A DNA stretch of 64,000 nt from SIG607 sp045537575 (GCA_045537575.1 JAZSPU010000006.1:37932-101931); one strand, 5' to 3'; shown: positions 50,696-60,035, numbered from the stretch's first letter. Program-made: numbers and translations. The notes: generated by a model from the letters alone, not told the origin.

Positions 50696-52516
50696 GTCAT
50701 CAACATCCGAGAAGTCTGCGTCGTAAACGTTGTCAGCGCCGCCGGCTGCGTTGCCGTTTTGACCTGCAGCCTGCTGAGCCTCTGCTGCAGCCTTGTAAAC
50801 CTTTTCGCTTACAGCATAGATTTCCTTTTGGAGTCCTTCGCTTGCAGACTTAATAGCCTCGATATCGGTGCCCTTTAAGGCTTCCTTAAGAGCTTCCTTA
50901 GCAGTTTCAATTTTGCCCTTTTCTTCATCGCTTAACTTATCACCGAATTCATTTACGGTCTTTTCGGTCTGATAAATCATCTGGTCAGCATTGTTGCGAA
51001 TGTCAACCTCTTCTCTGCGCTTCTTATCTTCGCTTTCGTACTGAGCAGCTTCTTTTACAGCCTTTTCTATATCCTCTTTGGACATATTGGTGTTAGAGGT
51101 AATGGTGATAGACTGCTCTTTGCCTGTACCGAGGTCTTTAGCTGATACGTTAACGATACCGTTAGCGTCAATATCGAAGGTAACTTCAATCTGGGGGATT
51201 CCGCGGGGAGCGGGAGCAATTCCGTCAAGGTGGAATACACCAAGCTGTTTATTATCTCTTGCAAATTCTCTTTCGCCCTGAAGAACGTTTACTTCAACAG
51301 AGGTCTGACCGTCTGCAGCAGTAGAGAAAATCTGACTCTTTTTAGTAGGAATGGTGGTGTTTCTGTCAATAACCTTTGTGCAAACTCCGCCCATGGTTTC
51401 AATACCGAGAGAAAGGGGAGTTACGTCGAGAAGAAGGAGTCCCTTAACGTCGCCGCCGAGAACACCGCCCTGAAGAGCAGCGCCGAGAGCAACACATTCA
51501 TCGGGGTTAATGCCCTTGAAGGGTTCAGCGCCAATGAAGTTCTTAACAGCTTCCTGAACAGCGGGGATTCTTGAAGAACCGCCTACCATAAGAACCTTGT
51601 TGATTTCGTTTTTGTTAAGACCGGAGTCAGCAAGAGCCTGACGAACGGGGCCCATGGTTGCTTCTACAAGGTCAGCGGTAAGCTCGTTGAACTTAGCTCT
51701 TGTAATGGTGGTTTCAAAGTGCTTAGGACCTGTAGCATCAGCAGTAATAAAGGGAAGGTTAACGTCGGCGGTGGTCATACCGGAAAGGTCGATTTTAGCC
51801 TTTTCTGCCGCTTCCTTAATACGCTGCATAGCCATCTTATCACCGGAGAGGTCAATGCCCTGTTCAGCCTTGAAGGTAGCAACGATATAATCCATAACGC
51901 GCTTATCAAAGTCATCGCCGCCCAGTCTGTTGTTACCTGCAGTAGCAAGTACTTCCTGAACGCCGTCGCCCATTTCGATAATGGAAACGTCGAAGGTACC
52001 GCCGCCAAGGTCATATACCATAACCTTCTGGTCGTCTTCCTTATCAATAGAATAAGCAAGAGCAGCAGCAGTAGGCTCGTTTATAATTCTCTTAACCTCA
52101 AGACCTGCAATTTTACCTGCATCCTTGGTTGCCTGACGCTGAGCATCGGTAAAGTATGCGGGAACGGTAATAACTGCTTCGGTAACGGTGGTGCCGAGAT
52201 AGCTTTCAGCATCAGCCTTTAACTTCTGAAGAATAATAGCGGAAATTTCCTGAGGAGTATAGTTTTTGTCGTCAATAGCTACTGTGTTTGCAGTACCCAT
52301 ATCACGCTTAATGGAGCTGATGGTTCTGTCGGGGTTGGTGATAGCCTGACGCTTTGCAACCTGACCTACCATTCTTTCGCCTGTTTTAGAAAAAGCAACA
52401 ACGGAAGGAGTAGTTCTTCCGCCCTCTGCGTTAGGGATAACAACGGCTTCGCCGCCCTCCATAACTGCTACGCAAGAGTTAGTTGTACCAAGGTCAATAC
52501 CAATAATTTTACCCAT
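50687..52516 (-). CDS. dnaK: Chaperone protein DnaK (Hsp70)
   Basis: ATP-dependent Hsp70, 609 residues. Nucleotide-binding domain begins GIDLGTTNSCVAVMEG and contains VYDLGGGTFDVSI and VLMVGGSSRIP; substrate domain about 385-500; C-terminal helical lid ending in a Gly/Ala/Gln-rich tail and acidic DADFSDVDDKN. Third gene of the CIRCE-controlled hrcA-grpE-dnaK cluster. Confidence 0.98.
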   Translation of the reverse strand: MGKIIGIDLGTTNSCVAVMEGGEAVVIPNAEGGRTTPSVVAFSKTGERMVGQVAKRQAITNPDRTISSIKRDMGTANTVAIDDKNYTPQEISAIILQKLKADAESYLGTTVTEAVITVPAYFTDAQRQATKDAGKIAGLEVKRIINEPTAAALAYSIDKEDDQKVMVYDLGGGTFDVSIIEMGDGVQEVLATAGNNRLGGDDFDKRVMDYIVATFKAEQGIDLSGDKMAMQRIKEAAEKAKIDLSGMTTADVNLPFITADATGPKHFETTITRAKFNELTADLVEATMGPVRQALADSGLNKNEINKVLMVGGSSRIPAVQEAVKNFIGAEPFKGINPDECVALGAALQGGVLGGDVKGLLLLDVTPLSLGIETMGGVCTKVIDRNTTIPTKKSQIFSTAADGQTSVEVNVLQGEREFARDNKQLGVFHLDGIAPAPRGIPQIEVTFDIDANGIVNVSAKDLGTGKEQSITITSNTNMSKEDIEKAVKEAAQYESEDKKRREEVDIRNNADQMIYQTEKTVNEFGDKLSDEEKGKIETAKEALKEALKGTDIEAIKSASEGLQKEIYAVSEKVYKAAAEAQQAAGQNGNAAGGADNVYDADFSDVDDKN

Positions 52517-52552
52517 AATAATTTTCTCCTTTTACTTTTATAAATAATAGTA

Positions 52553-53080
52553 TTAATTAGCAACCTTTACCATTGCGGCACGGATAACGGTGTCTCCCAT
52601 TTTATATCCCTGCTGCAATACTTCGGCAATAACGTTTTCGCCCAAATCTTCATCTTCCACGTGCATTACTGCTTCGTGGAAATTGGGATTAAATTCATCT
52701 CCCACCTTTGCAAGAGGAGTAACCCCCATTTTTTCGGGAAGGCTTATGAACTGCTTTATTATCATTTCAAGTCCCTTGCAGTAATCCTCTCCCGAAGAAT
52801 CGGCAGATATAGCTCTGCCCGCATTGTCAAGAACGGGAAGAAATTCCTTAAACTGACCTGCCTTTGCATATTCGGCAACGCCAAGTCTTTCTCTTTCGGT
52901 TCTCTTTTTAAAGTTATCAAACTCTGCGGCAGTTCTGGCAAGTAGGTCTTTGGTTTTGAGAAGCTCTTCATTTAGCTTTTCGGCTTCTTCGTTTTTCTTA
53001 GACTTTTTAGCCTTCTTTTCCTCTTTAACAGGCTCTGCCTCAACGGTTTCGCCCTCAAGGTTCTTTTCCTTTTCGCTCAT
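52553..53080 (-). CDS. grpE: Nucleotide exchange factor GrpE
   Basis: 175 residues. Charged Lys/Glu-rich N-terminus (1-45), long coiled-coil helix (about 46-95, including RTAAEFDNFKKRTERE), and C-terminal beta domain ending in the family signature (FNPNFHEAVMHVED, GYKMGDTVIRAAMVKV). Releases ADP from DnaK. Placed between hrcA (24 bases) and dnaK (36 bases). Confidence 0.97.
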   Translation of the reverse strand: MSEKEKNLEGETVEAEPVKEEKKAKKSKKNEEAEKLNEELLKTKDLLARTAAEFDNFKKRTERERLGVAEYAKAGQFKEFLPVLDNAGRAISADSSGEDYCKGLEMIIKQFISLPEKMGVTPLAKVGDEFNPNFHEAVMHVEDEDLGENVIAEVLQQGYKMGDTVIRAAMVKVAN

Positions 53081-53104
53081 TATTTATACCTCCTGTCATA
53101 TGGT

Positions 53105-54127
53105 TTAATCAAAATTTTCATTCATAAGCTCACTAAGCCGTAAGGCTATGTAAGCAACGCTGGGCAGTATTCTGTCATAGGACATTCTGGTTGAACCTAT
53201 AACCCCTATTCTGCCTAAGGGGAAATCTTTTGTTCCAAAGGGAGCAACCGCAAGACACCGACCTAAAAGGGCGTTGTATCCTGTATCGCTTCCGAAAATA
53301 ACGGTAGCATCATTAAGCGGACGCTCTACTATAGAAAGGATTCCCTCTTTTTTATCCATAAAGGAAATAAATTCGGTGGGAAAAGCATCCGATAAATAAA
53401 GATTATGTTCTCCGCACAAATTTATATCCGATTTACCTATATCCTTTATCATCTGCGCAAAAGCAGAAACAAGGGGTAGAAAATCAAGAGCATCAGCGCC
53501 CGATTTTAAGAAAATATTTTGAAGATTACCGGCGGTCAGCTCATTAAGTGTTTTTCCCTCAACGTTTGTTTTTATAAGTAAAGAAAATCTTTTTACCGCT
53601 TCGCTGTCAAAATATGCAGAAGTCTTTAAAAGCTTATTTCCCGTTCTGCCGTCAGAGGTAAACGCCACAAGCATTAATAGATGTGCGCCCATAGGCATAA
53701 CCTCTACCCTTTTAAGAGCCACGCTGTCATCACTGAGCTTTGCATAAAAGGCGGGAAGCCCTGTAATACTGCTTAATATCTCAGCGGCGGCGCGAGTCAG
53801 GGTTTCGGTATCCTGAGAAGCCATTTTAAGCTGGTTATCAATGGTTTCCTTAAGGGAGTCGGGAAGTGAATCCTCCGACATAAGTCTGCTAACGTAAAAC
53901 TCATAGCCCTTACTTGTAGGAATTCTGCCTGCCGAGGTATGCGGCTGAGCAAGGAAGCCCAGCGAACAAAGGTCGCTCATTTCATTCCTGAGGGTTGCCG
54001 ACGAGGGAGCATTTTCCAAAACCCCTGTCAACCATTTTGAACCTACGGGCTCACCTGTGGCAATGTGATATTTAACTATTGCTTCAAGTATTGCCATCTT
54101 TCTGGGTGTCAGTTCCGTCTCCCTCAC
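53105..54127 (-). CDS. hrcA: Heat-inducible transcription repressor HrcA
   Basis: Repressor that binds CIRCE and controls this operon; 340 residues. N-terminal winged helix (LTPRKMAILEAIVKYHIATGEPVGSKWL) and GAF-like core, with the typical ending GVIGSTRMSYDRILPSVAYIALRLSELM. Start is GTG at 54127, consistent with the family's usual N-terminus. Its own CIRCE element lies 17 bases upstream. Confidence 0.97.
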   Translation of the reverse strand: MRETELTPRKMAILEAIVKYHIATGEPVGSKWLTGVLENAPSSATLRNEMSDLCSLGFLAQPHTSAGRIPTSKGYEFYVSRLMSEDSLPDSLKETIDNQLKMASQDTETLTRAAAEILSSITGLPAFYAKLSDDSVALKRVEVMPMGAHLLMLVAFTSDGRTGNKLLKTSAYFDSEAVKRFSLLIKTNVEGKTLNELTAGNLQNIFLKSGADALDFLPLVSAFAQMIKDIGKSDINLCGEHNLYLSDAFPTEFISFMDKKEGILSIVERPLNDATVIFGSDTGYNALLGRCLAVAPFGTKDFPLGRIGVIGSTRMSYDRILPSVAYIALRLSELMNENFD

Positions 54128-54143
54128 CTCTTTCTTTTTGGAA

Positions 54144-54170
54144 TTAGCACTCTAGTACGTCGAGTGCTAA
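54144..54170. promoter_or_regulatory. CIRCE operator
   Basis: TTAGCACTC, 9 bases, GAGTGCTAA: an exact match to the CIRCE consensus, between the hrcA promoter and start codon. Confidence 0.97.
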
Positions 54171-54179
54171 CGTACATAT

Positions 54180-54208
54180 ACTATAAACCTTATTTTCCCA
54201 TTTGTCAA
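54180..54208 (-). promoter_or_regulatory. hrcA-grpE-dnaK promoter
   Basis: Minus strand TTGACA (54208-54203), 17-base spacer, TATAGT (54185-54180), directly followed by CIRCE. Confidence 0.88.
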
Positions 54209-54279
54209 TAGATTTTCGCAAATTTTTTAAAAAGTTTTTTGACTTTCTCTGACCTTAAGCAAACACGAATAAAAAAAGA

Positions 54280-54308
54280 GTGACAAATTCTTTTTAGTGT
54301 GTTATACT
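54280..54308 (+). promoter_or_regulatory. Promoter of the unknown gene at 54341
   Basis: GTGACA (54280-54285), 17-base spacer, TATACT (54303-54308). Confidence 0.7.
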
Positions 54309-54340
54309 ATATGCATATTATTTTTATGGTGGTATTAATT

Positions 54341-55063
54341 ATGTATTATGAATCCCTTATTAAATTTTTAGATTCCTTCTTTAAGGAGCAGGAAATTCGC
54401 GCCAATGAAGACGGCACCTTTAGCGGTAAAAACAAAACCATTAAAATTGAGTATAACCAAAGCTCAAAGTGTTATGAGCTCTACACCGCCGACGAGGGCA
54501 GCGAATTTACTAAGATTTCCTCATACCTCTTTGATGAAAGTCAAAAAGAAAGCGACGTTGAAAGCGTAGCTATTGACTTCGCAGATTCCTTAAGAAAAAA
54601 TTTAGGCATTAAAAATAAGCGCAACGCCGAAGCCATTGAGCTTCCCACCGACGAAGGCGGCGAAACCGTAAGCCTTGCGGGCCTTACCCAAAAGCTTCTT
54701 GCCTTCTTCCCTATATATAAGGATACCTACAAGGTTCATTGCGCCGAAAACAACCGCTTTTTACCCGCCGCATTTTACAGAGAAAATCTTATTCCCGCCG
54801 CAAAAAATCTTCTTGCTTCGGGCAACAAAAAGCAGATTAAGAAATTTTACGATGCTATGCGCGAAATATATATAAACGGTGATGCCGAAACAGGCTCCTT
54901 TACTGTAGCAGTTATAGCCGCCGCCGTTTATGATAACGAAGAGTTGAAAAAAGAAGCTATCAGCCAAAATGAAGCAGAGTGCCGTACCTTTAGTCAGAAT
55001 ATCGACACCTTCTGCGCTCAAATCAAATCAAACAAAAAGCTTCGCGAATCTCTTATAAAATAA
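54341..55063 (+). CDS. Unknown cytoplasmic protein
   Basis: 240 residues from the ATG at 54341, which follows GGTGGT; start codons further up in the same frame precede or overlap the predicted transcription start. Acidic, soluble, no membrane segment or signal. Two parts: an N-terminal region (1-90) with IKIEYNQSSKCYELYTADEG and a C-terminal helical region (about 110-240). No family recognised. A single-gene unit with its own promoter and terminator. Confidence 0.72.
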   Translation: MYYESLIKFLDSFFKEQEIRANEDGTFSGKNKTIKIEYNQSSKCYELYTADEGSEFTKISSYLFDESQKESDVESVAIDFADSLRKNLGIKNKRNAEAIELPTDEGGETVSLAGLTQKLLAFFPIYKDTYKVHCAENNRFLPAAFYRENLIPAAKNLLASGNKKQIKKFYDAMREIYINGDAETGSFTVAVIAAAVYDNEELKKEAISQNEAECRTFSQNIDTFCAQIKSNKKLRESLIK

Positions 55064-55070
55064 AAAAATT

Positions 55071-55097
55071 AACCGCTCCGTTGGAGCGGTTTTTTTA
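55071..55097 (+). terminator. Terminator after the unknown gene at 54341
   Basis: Stem AACCGCTCC / GGAGCGGTT, loop GTT, followed by T-run; also usable from the opposite side. Confidence 0.88.
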
Positions 55098-55107
55098 TAC
55101 ATATATA

Positions 55108-55470
55108 TTAAGCGTAGGCAACGGGTGAAGCGTCAAGCACGTCGCAGTAAATAAGGTCATAACCAAAATTACTTTGACCGTCAATTGCAAAAAGTGAAAC
55201 AGCTTTGCCCGATTTGTCATTTTCAAGTACCACATTTGTATAAACTGTATAGGTACCGTCTTGGTTTTCCACATAGTCCTCTACCGAATGGGTGGTTATA
55301 CCGCTTAAATGGTTAAGAAGGTTTTCAAACCTAACCGACAGCACCTTTGAAGCATCAGCCTGAGCAACACTTATAGGCTCAGTTGTCTTTACGTCGGCAT
55401 TTTTAACGTAATAAAGGGAGGCAAACATCAAAAGATGAAGGGACAAAAACACTATTAAAGCTTTTTTCAT
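55108..55470 (-). CDS. Small exported or membrane-anchored protein
   Basis: 120 residues from the ATG at 55470, which follows GGGAGAGG; an in-frame start at 55518 lacks such a site. N-terminal hydrophobic segment (about residues 3-21) acts as signal or anchor. The rest is a small globular domain with a NQDGTYTVYTNVVLEND beta pair. No family recognised. Confidence 0.68.
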   Translation of the reverse strand: MKKALIVFLSLHLLMFASLYYVKNADVKTTEPISVAQADASKVLSVRFENLLNHLSGITTHSVEDYVENQDGTYTVYTNVVLENDKSGKAVSLFAIDGQSNFGYDLIYCDVLDASPVAYA

Positions 55471-55535
55471 ATTTACCTCTCCCTTCACCATATATTCTGT
55501 ATATATTATATTATACACACTATATATGGATATTT

Positions 55536-55605
55536 CACCACAATTCGATTACATTTTGGTTACAGTTCTGTAACCAACCACAATATGTTGTGGTGGGCTT
55601 TTTAT
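55536..55605 (+). promoter_or_regulatory. Hairpin pair with alternative pairing upstream of the EF-G-like gene
   Basis: Two perfect hairpins: GGTTACAG-TT-CTGTAACC (55558-55575) and ACCACAA-TATG-TTGTGGT (55577-55594), the second followed by GGGCTTTTT like a terminator. An upstream CACCACAA (near 55536) could also pair with the TTGTGGTG arm, giving mutually exclusive structures. Confidence 0.45.
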
Positions 55606-55665
55606 CGCTTTAACGCGTTTGTGTACCAATTACACAAAAAACTCAATAATTGTTTAAAAAATATG

Positions 55666-55694
55666 TTGATTATCACAAAAAACTGTGATATAAT
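55666..55694 (+). promoter_or_regulatory. Promoter with internal palindrome, EF-G-like gene
   Basis: TTGATT (55666-55671), 17-base spacer, TATAAT (55689-55694). The spacer holds ATCACA-N6-TGTGAT (55672-55689), a candidate repressor operator. Confidence 0.78.
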
Positions 55695-55755
55695 CAGCTT
55701 ATAACAAAAATACGTCAATTTGGCGTTCTTTCTTAAGACAAAAGGAGTGCTCACT

Positions 55756-57792
55756 ATGAAACAATTCACCGCAGAATCTATCAAAAACGTCGTGTTACTC
55801 GGCCACGGAGGTTCAGGTAAAACCACCTTGGCAGATGCACTGCTTTATAATGCAGGTCTTACCGATCGCATAGGAAATTCCGGTGACGGTTCTTCCGTCA
55901 TGGATTTTGATGCAGAGGAAAAGAAACGCGGTTCTTCCGTAGGTCTTTCGGTTTATCCCATAGTAGCGGGAGAAAACAAAATAAATCTTTTGGACGCCCC
56001 CGGTCAGTTTGACTTTGTTTCCGGCGCATACGAAGGTCTTTCTGCTGCAGAAAACGCAGTTATAGTTATTTCCGGTAAATCAGGTCTTACCGCCGGCGCT
56101 AAAAAGTCATACGATATGGCTAAAGAGATGGGCAAAGGCATTGCCTTCTTTATCGGAAAGTTAAATTCCACCCACGCTCATTTCTACCGCGTAATTTCCG
56201 CCCTTACCGCTTCCTACGGCGCGGCTGTTTGCCCCGTTGTTGCTCCCCTTGTTGAAGGCGATGCTGTTACGGCTTACGTAAACCTTATTACCAATACCGC
56301 TTACCGCGCAGACGGACTTAACCTCACCGAAATCAACTACACCCCCACAGATGAGCTTATCAAAATGCGCGACCTTCTCTTAGAGGCAGTTGCAAGTACC
56401 GACGAAGCCTTAATGGAAAAATATTTTGAAGGCGAAGTATTCAGCGAAGAAGAGGTTATCAATGCCCTTAAAAACGGTATGAAGTCAGGCGAAATCTGTC
56501 CCGTATTCTGCGGTGTTCAGGCAAGCGGTGACGCAATCGGTCTTTTCGCAGATATTCTTTACAAGATACTTCCCTCTGCCGATATGACACCTGCTTTAAG
56601 TGTTGACGGCGACGAAATTGCCATAGACAAGGATGCTAAAACAAAGCTCTTTGTATTCAAAACCGTTGCTGACCCCTTTGTTGGCAGACTTTCCTTCTTT
56701 AAGGTTATTTCGGGAAGTGTAGCTAATGATACAAGAATCGTTAACATACGTACAGGAAAAGAAGAACGTATTTCTAAGGTTATGGTAGCAAAAGCAGGAA
56801 AGCAAGAAGACTCTCCCGCCCTTTATGCAGGTGATATCGGTTGTGCTTCAAAGCTTGGCGACGTAAAAACAGGCGACACCCTTTCGGTTGTAGGCGGCCC
56901 TGCTGTTAATCCCGCCGCTTTCCCGCTGCCCTGTATGTCTTCCGCCGTTTATCCCAAAAACAAGGGCGAAGAAGAAAAGATTTCCTCGGGTATGGCAAGA
57001 CTTTGTGAAGAAGATCCTACAATTTCTTACGCATTTAATACCGAAACGGGCGAATACGTGCTTTCGGCTATGGGCGAAGTTCACATCGACGTTATCGCTT
57101 CTCGCTTAAAGGCTAAGTTCGGCGCAGAGGTTGTTCTTCAAAAGCCGAAGGTTGCCTACCGCGAAACCATTCGCAAGTCCGCTAAGGTTCAGGGCAAATA
57201 TAAGAAGCAGTCAGGCGGTCACGGACAGTTCGGTGACGTATGGATTGAATTTTCTCCCTGCGACTCTGAAGAGCTTATTTTTGAAGAATCGGTTGTAGGC
57301 GGCGCTGTTCCCAAAAACTTCTTCCCCGCTGTTGAAAAGGGACTTCGCGATTCCGTTACAAAGGGCGTTCTTGCAGGATACCCAATGGTTGGCATAAAGG
57401 CTAATCTTTATGACGGCTCCTACCATCCCGTTGACTCTTCGGAAATGTCCTTTAAAACTGCCGCTTCCCTTGCTTTTAAGGATGGTATTCCCCAGTGCGC
57501 TCCCGTTCTTTTGGAACCCTTCGGCACACTAAAGGTTGTTCTTCCTGAAGATAATCTGGGCGACGTTATAGGCGATATTAATAAGCGCCGCGGCAGAATA
57601 ATCGGTATGAATCCCCTTGAGAACAAACAGCAAGAGGTTGTGGGCGAGGTTCCCATTGCCGAAATGAGCGACTTTGCAACAGCAATGCGTTCCATTACCG
57701 GCGGTATCGCTTCCTTTACTCTTAACTTTGAAAGATATGAAGAGGTTCCCTCCCACATAGCCCAAAAGGTTATTGAAGAAGCAAACAAATAA
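55756..57792 (+). CDS. EF-G-like GTPase with degenerate G4 motif
   Basis: 678 residues from the ATG at 55756 (AAAGGAG upstream), with the five-domain layout of elongation factor G, closest to the EF-G-like/FusA2 group. G1 is GHGGSGKTT (about 17-25) and G3 DAPGQFDF (about 79). The G4 motif NKxD of ordinary EF-G is GKLN here (FIGKLNSTHAHF), which should weaken guanine specificity. The switch I segment reads KKRGSSVGL instead of ERGITI. Domain IV (SGGHGQFGDVWIE) and domain V are present. Likely not the housekeeping translocase; role unknown, perhaps ribosome rescue or recycling. Confidence 0.88.
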   Translation: MKQFTAESIKNVVLLGHGGSGKTTLADALLYNAGLTDRIGNSGDGSSVMDFDAEEKKRGSSVGLSVYPIVAGENKINLLDAPGQFDFVSGAYEGLSAAENAVIVISGKSGLTAGAKKSYDMAKEMGKGIAFFIGKLNSTHAHFYRVISALTASYGAAVCPVVAPLVEGDAVTAYVNLITNTAYRADGLNLTEINYTPTDELIKMRDLLLEAVASTDEALMEKYFEGEVFSEEEVINALKNGMKSGEICPVFCGVQASGDAIGLFADILYKILPSADMTPALSVDGDEIAIDKDAKTKLFVFKTVADPFVGRLSFFKVISGSVANDTRIVNIRTGKEERISKVMVAKAGKQEDSPALYAGDIGCASKLGDVKTGDTLSVVGGPAVNPAAFPLPCMSSAVYPKNKGEEEKISSGMARLCEEDPTISYAFNTETGEYVLSAMGEVHIDVIASRLKAKFGAEVVLQKPKVAYRETIRKSAKVQGKYKKQSGGHGQFGDVWIEFSPCDSEELIFEESVVGGAVPKNFFPAVEKGLRDSVTKGVLAGYPMVGIKANLYDGSYHPVDSSEMSFKTAASLAFKDGIPQCAPVLLEPFGTLKVVLPEDNLGDVIGDINKRRGRIIGMNPLENKQQEVVGEVPIAEMSDFATAMRSITGGIASFTLNFERYEEVPSHIAQKVIEEANK

Positions 57793-57797
57793 AAAAA

Positions 57798-57832
57798 CTC
57801 CCGACTTCAAATGAAGTCGGGATATTTTTTTA
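57798..57832 (+). terminator. Terminator of the EF-G-like gene
   Basis: Stem TCCCGACTTCA / TGAAGTCGGGA (57799-57809 with 57812-57822), then a T-run. Confidence 0.9.
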
Positions 57833-57833
57833 T

Positions 57834-57871
57834 TAGGGATTAGGGATTAGGGATTAGGGATTAGGGGTTAA
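57834..57871 (+). repeat. TTAGGGA heptamer repeats
   Basis: Four to five tandem copies of ATTAGGG / TTAGGGA between the EF-G-like terminator and the end of the DUF4091 gene. Same type as the arrays at 41137, 50161 and 50641. Confidence 0.8.
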
Positions 57872-57875
57872 GGGC

Positions 57876-59582
57876 TTATATATATTTCTTTATTTCCTTA
57901 TTAAGAACTTCTCTGAACTTTATAAGGGTTAAATCATCCTCGGGGCAATAGGTAAACTTCATTTCGCCGAAGAAGTCTTCAATAAGCTCAATTGCCTTTT
58001 GCCTGCCTGCAAGCTCACTTAACTTCATAAGAGCTTCATAGTCTAGTATTCCCTCGTAAAATACCTTCATTCTGGTGCTGGTAAGAGCAGTTCCGTCATT
58101 ATTTGGATAAACCATAAAGGAAGTGCCGGGGTAGTTGCCGTAGTTACAGGGGAACACCTTAACGTCGCAAAGACCGTGGCTCAATTTATCATAGTAATAG
58201 TTAAAGCCCCAATGTAAGAAGCCTGTCATACCGAAATAGAACATCTGCACACCGACAACTCTGCAACGGGGCGCGGTGGTAGAAATAAGACGGTTGGTAA
58301 AGCCTTCTACAAGGCTTTCGCCGGTATAGTAAAGCCAACGGTTTTCTGCATTTTCAATAAATTTGCCCATATCCTCGCTGTTTACCGAAATAATGGGGGT
58401 ATGGATTTTTGCCTCTTTATATACATCAAAATGTGAAATGGCATCGCCGTTTACATAGCCTTCGATTTCAGGAAGTACAGTATCAAGACATTTCTTGTAG
58501 TTTTCAAGATGCTTGTCGCTGGGCTCGTCGGAAATATGGAAAAGAATGTTTTTGTTAACGCCCGTTTTTTCAAGTATTGGCTTTAGGGCTCTTAAATAGC
58601 TCTTTATAAAGAGGGTGTATTCTTCACTCTGTGAATCGGTATCCCAACCGAAAAGCTGTTTATATTCGCCGTTTTCATAGCCCATAATCTTGGGAGCAGC
58701 CTTTGCGCCCCACTGAGAATAAAGATGGCTGTGTTCAAAATGAGTCTGACCTGCTCTACGGCAAACCTCTATAAAGCGTTCCATTAAACTAAAATCAAAT
58801 TCATAGCCGTCCTCGGTCTTTGTTACCTTTACAAGCTGAGCAGTCTTTCGCTCACAACCTACAGAGGTATCAAGAGGAGGGGTAAATGCAGGAAGCAAAA
58901 TCATATTCATTCCCGTATCGGCGGCAGCCTTTGCAAAGGATTCAATAATTTCAAAATGCTTATCGGAAAACATTTCAACGTTATAAAGGTCTGCAAGACA
59001 GTCACAATGGAACCAGTTGGTGTAAAGAAGTCTTTGTTCGCCAAGCTTTGCATCAATTACCTCAACAGTAAAGGTGCAGACTGCTCTTTCGGTCTCTTCG
59101 GATGCATCATAAAATCTAATGGTAAAGGTATGCTCACCGGGGGTAAGAGGATTATTCTTTCCGCCGAGAGTCACCCATAAAGACTGCCAAGAGTAAGCGG
59201 CGTTTAAAAGGTGCTTTTCTTCCTTTTCAAAGAATATATTCTGCCACTGGAAGCCTTCGTTATTTATAACGCTATTGTTATTTCTCTTATAAAGAATATC
59301 GGGATAAAGGCCGGGTTCAATTCTGTCATAGTATTTATCGGGACTACTAGGTATAGCATTTATCAGAGGAACGTATGCTACCTTGTATGTTTCATAACTG
59401 TCAACGTCTGTTTCAACCTGCGCATACAAAAGTTCGCTTGGTCTGTTTTCATCAATTCTGTATGCTATCTGAAAGGATGCGGGTTCGTCGGCAAAGACAG
59501 AAAGTCTCTCAATTTCACTTCCCTGCACTTTATCAGGGAAAACCTTTCCTAATGAAGAAATAATCTTCGTTTCAAGTTTCAT
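57876..59582 (-). CDS. DUF4091-domain, glycosidase-like protein
   Basis: 568 residues from the ATG at 59582 (GGAGG eight bases upstream). The layout matches proteins with a C-terminal DUF4091 domain: N-terminal beta-sandwich (about 1-185), then a TIM-barrel-like region (NWFHCDCLADLY, ILLPAFTPPLDTS, HISDEPSDKH with a possible catalytic Glu) and the C-terminal portion with HWGFNYYYDKLSHGL and RMKVFYEGILDYEALMKL. No signal peptide, so likely cytoplasmic. Probably a carbohydrate-active enzyme; substrate unknown. Confidence 0.85.
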   Translation of the reverse strand: MKLETKIISSLGKVFPDKVQGSEIERLSVFADEPASFQIAYRIDENRPSELLYAQVETDVDSYETYKVAYVPLINAIPSSPDKYYDRIEPGLYPDILYKRNNNSVINNEGFQWQNIFFEKEEKHLLNAAYSWQSLWVTLGGKNNPLTPGEHTFTIRFYDASEETERAVCTFTVEVIDAKLGEQRLLYTNWFHCDCLADLYNVEMFSDKHFEIIESFAKAAADTGMNMILLPAFTPPLDTSVGCERKTAQLVKVTKTEDGYEFDFSLMERFIEVCRRAGQTHFEHSHLYSQWGAKAAPKIMGYENGEYKQLFGWDTDSQSEEYTLFIKSYLRALKPILEKTGVNKNILFHISDEPSDKHLENYKKCLDTVLPEIEGYVNGDAISHFDVYKEAKIHTPIISVNSEDMGKFIENAENRWLYYTGESLVEGFTNRLISTTAPRCRVVGVQMFYFGMTGFLHWGFNYYYDKLSHGLCDVKVFPCNYGNYPGTSFMVYPNNDGTALTSTRMKVFYEGILDYEALMKLSELAGRQKAIELIEDFFGEMKFTYCPEDDLTLIKFREVLNKEIKKYI

Positions 59583-59642
59583 AAAAAACACCTCCGTGAT
59601 GCTTATATATTAACATAATTCTTAAGCCCTTTGCAATAAAAA

Positions 59643-59671
59643 TTGCAAATTTTTTTACTTTGTGTTAAAAT
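59643..59671 (+). promoter_or_regulatory. Promoter of the small gene at 59688
   Basis: TTGCAA (59643-59648), 17-base spacer, TAAAAT (59666-59671). Confidence 0.65.
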
Positions 59672-59687
59672 AATTTCGGTGATAGAT

Positions 59688-60002
59688 ATGTTTTCAATTT
59701 TTAAGAAAAAGAAAAATCCCGTTTTAAAGGAAATGGACGGCAGAGAGGTTAAATACGTTACCCGACGGGAGCATTTAGGAAACGGCGAGGTTCGTGAAGA
59801 AATTTTAGGCAAAGACGGACGAATCGTTCTTATTGAAAACGAAATAAGGGTGCTTTGCGGCGAAAAGGACGTATTTAAAGGAAACGAGGATACCTGTGAA
59901 TACTTCAGGCTTATGTCGGGCGACGGCATTACCGTTTCGGGATTTAACAGCGTTATCGAAAAGGAAGATATTATTACAGTTTATTATAAATATCACAGAT
60001 AG
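59688..60002 (+). CDS. Small unknown cytoplasmic protein
   Basis: 104 residues from the ATG at 59688, which is the first start after the predicted transcription start and follows GGTGAT. Basic N-terminus (FSIFKKKKNP), the rest likely a small beta-rich domain (REEILGKDGRIVLIENEIRVLC). No family recognised. Monocistronic, ends at the terminator 60001-60035. Confidence 0.6.
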   Translation: MFSIFKKKKNPVLKEMDGREVKYVTRREHLGNGEVREEILGKDGRIVLIENEIRVLCGEKDVFKGNEDTCEYFRLMSGDGITVSGFNSVIEKEDIITVYYKYHR

Positions 60003-60035
60003 AAAACGGCAGGTCATTAAGACCTGCCGTTTTCT
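60001..60035. terminator. Bidirectional terminator between the small gene and the LOG-family gene
   Basis: A 15-bp perfect stem (60001-60015 with 60021-60035), loop ATTAA. Confidence 0.9.

Noticed and set aside
51719..52222. Plus-strand 167-codon open frame opposite dnaK
   Set aside because: dnaK is unambiguous on the other strand.
57834..57871. CRISPR-like array of short repeats
   Set aside because: The units are contiguous 7-base repeats without spacers; no cas genes nearby.
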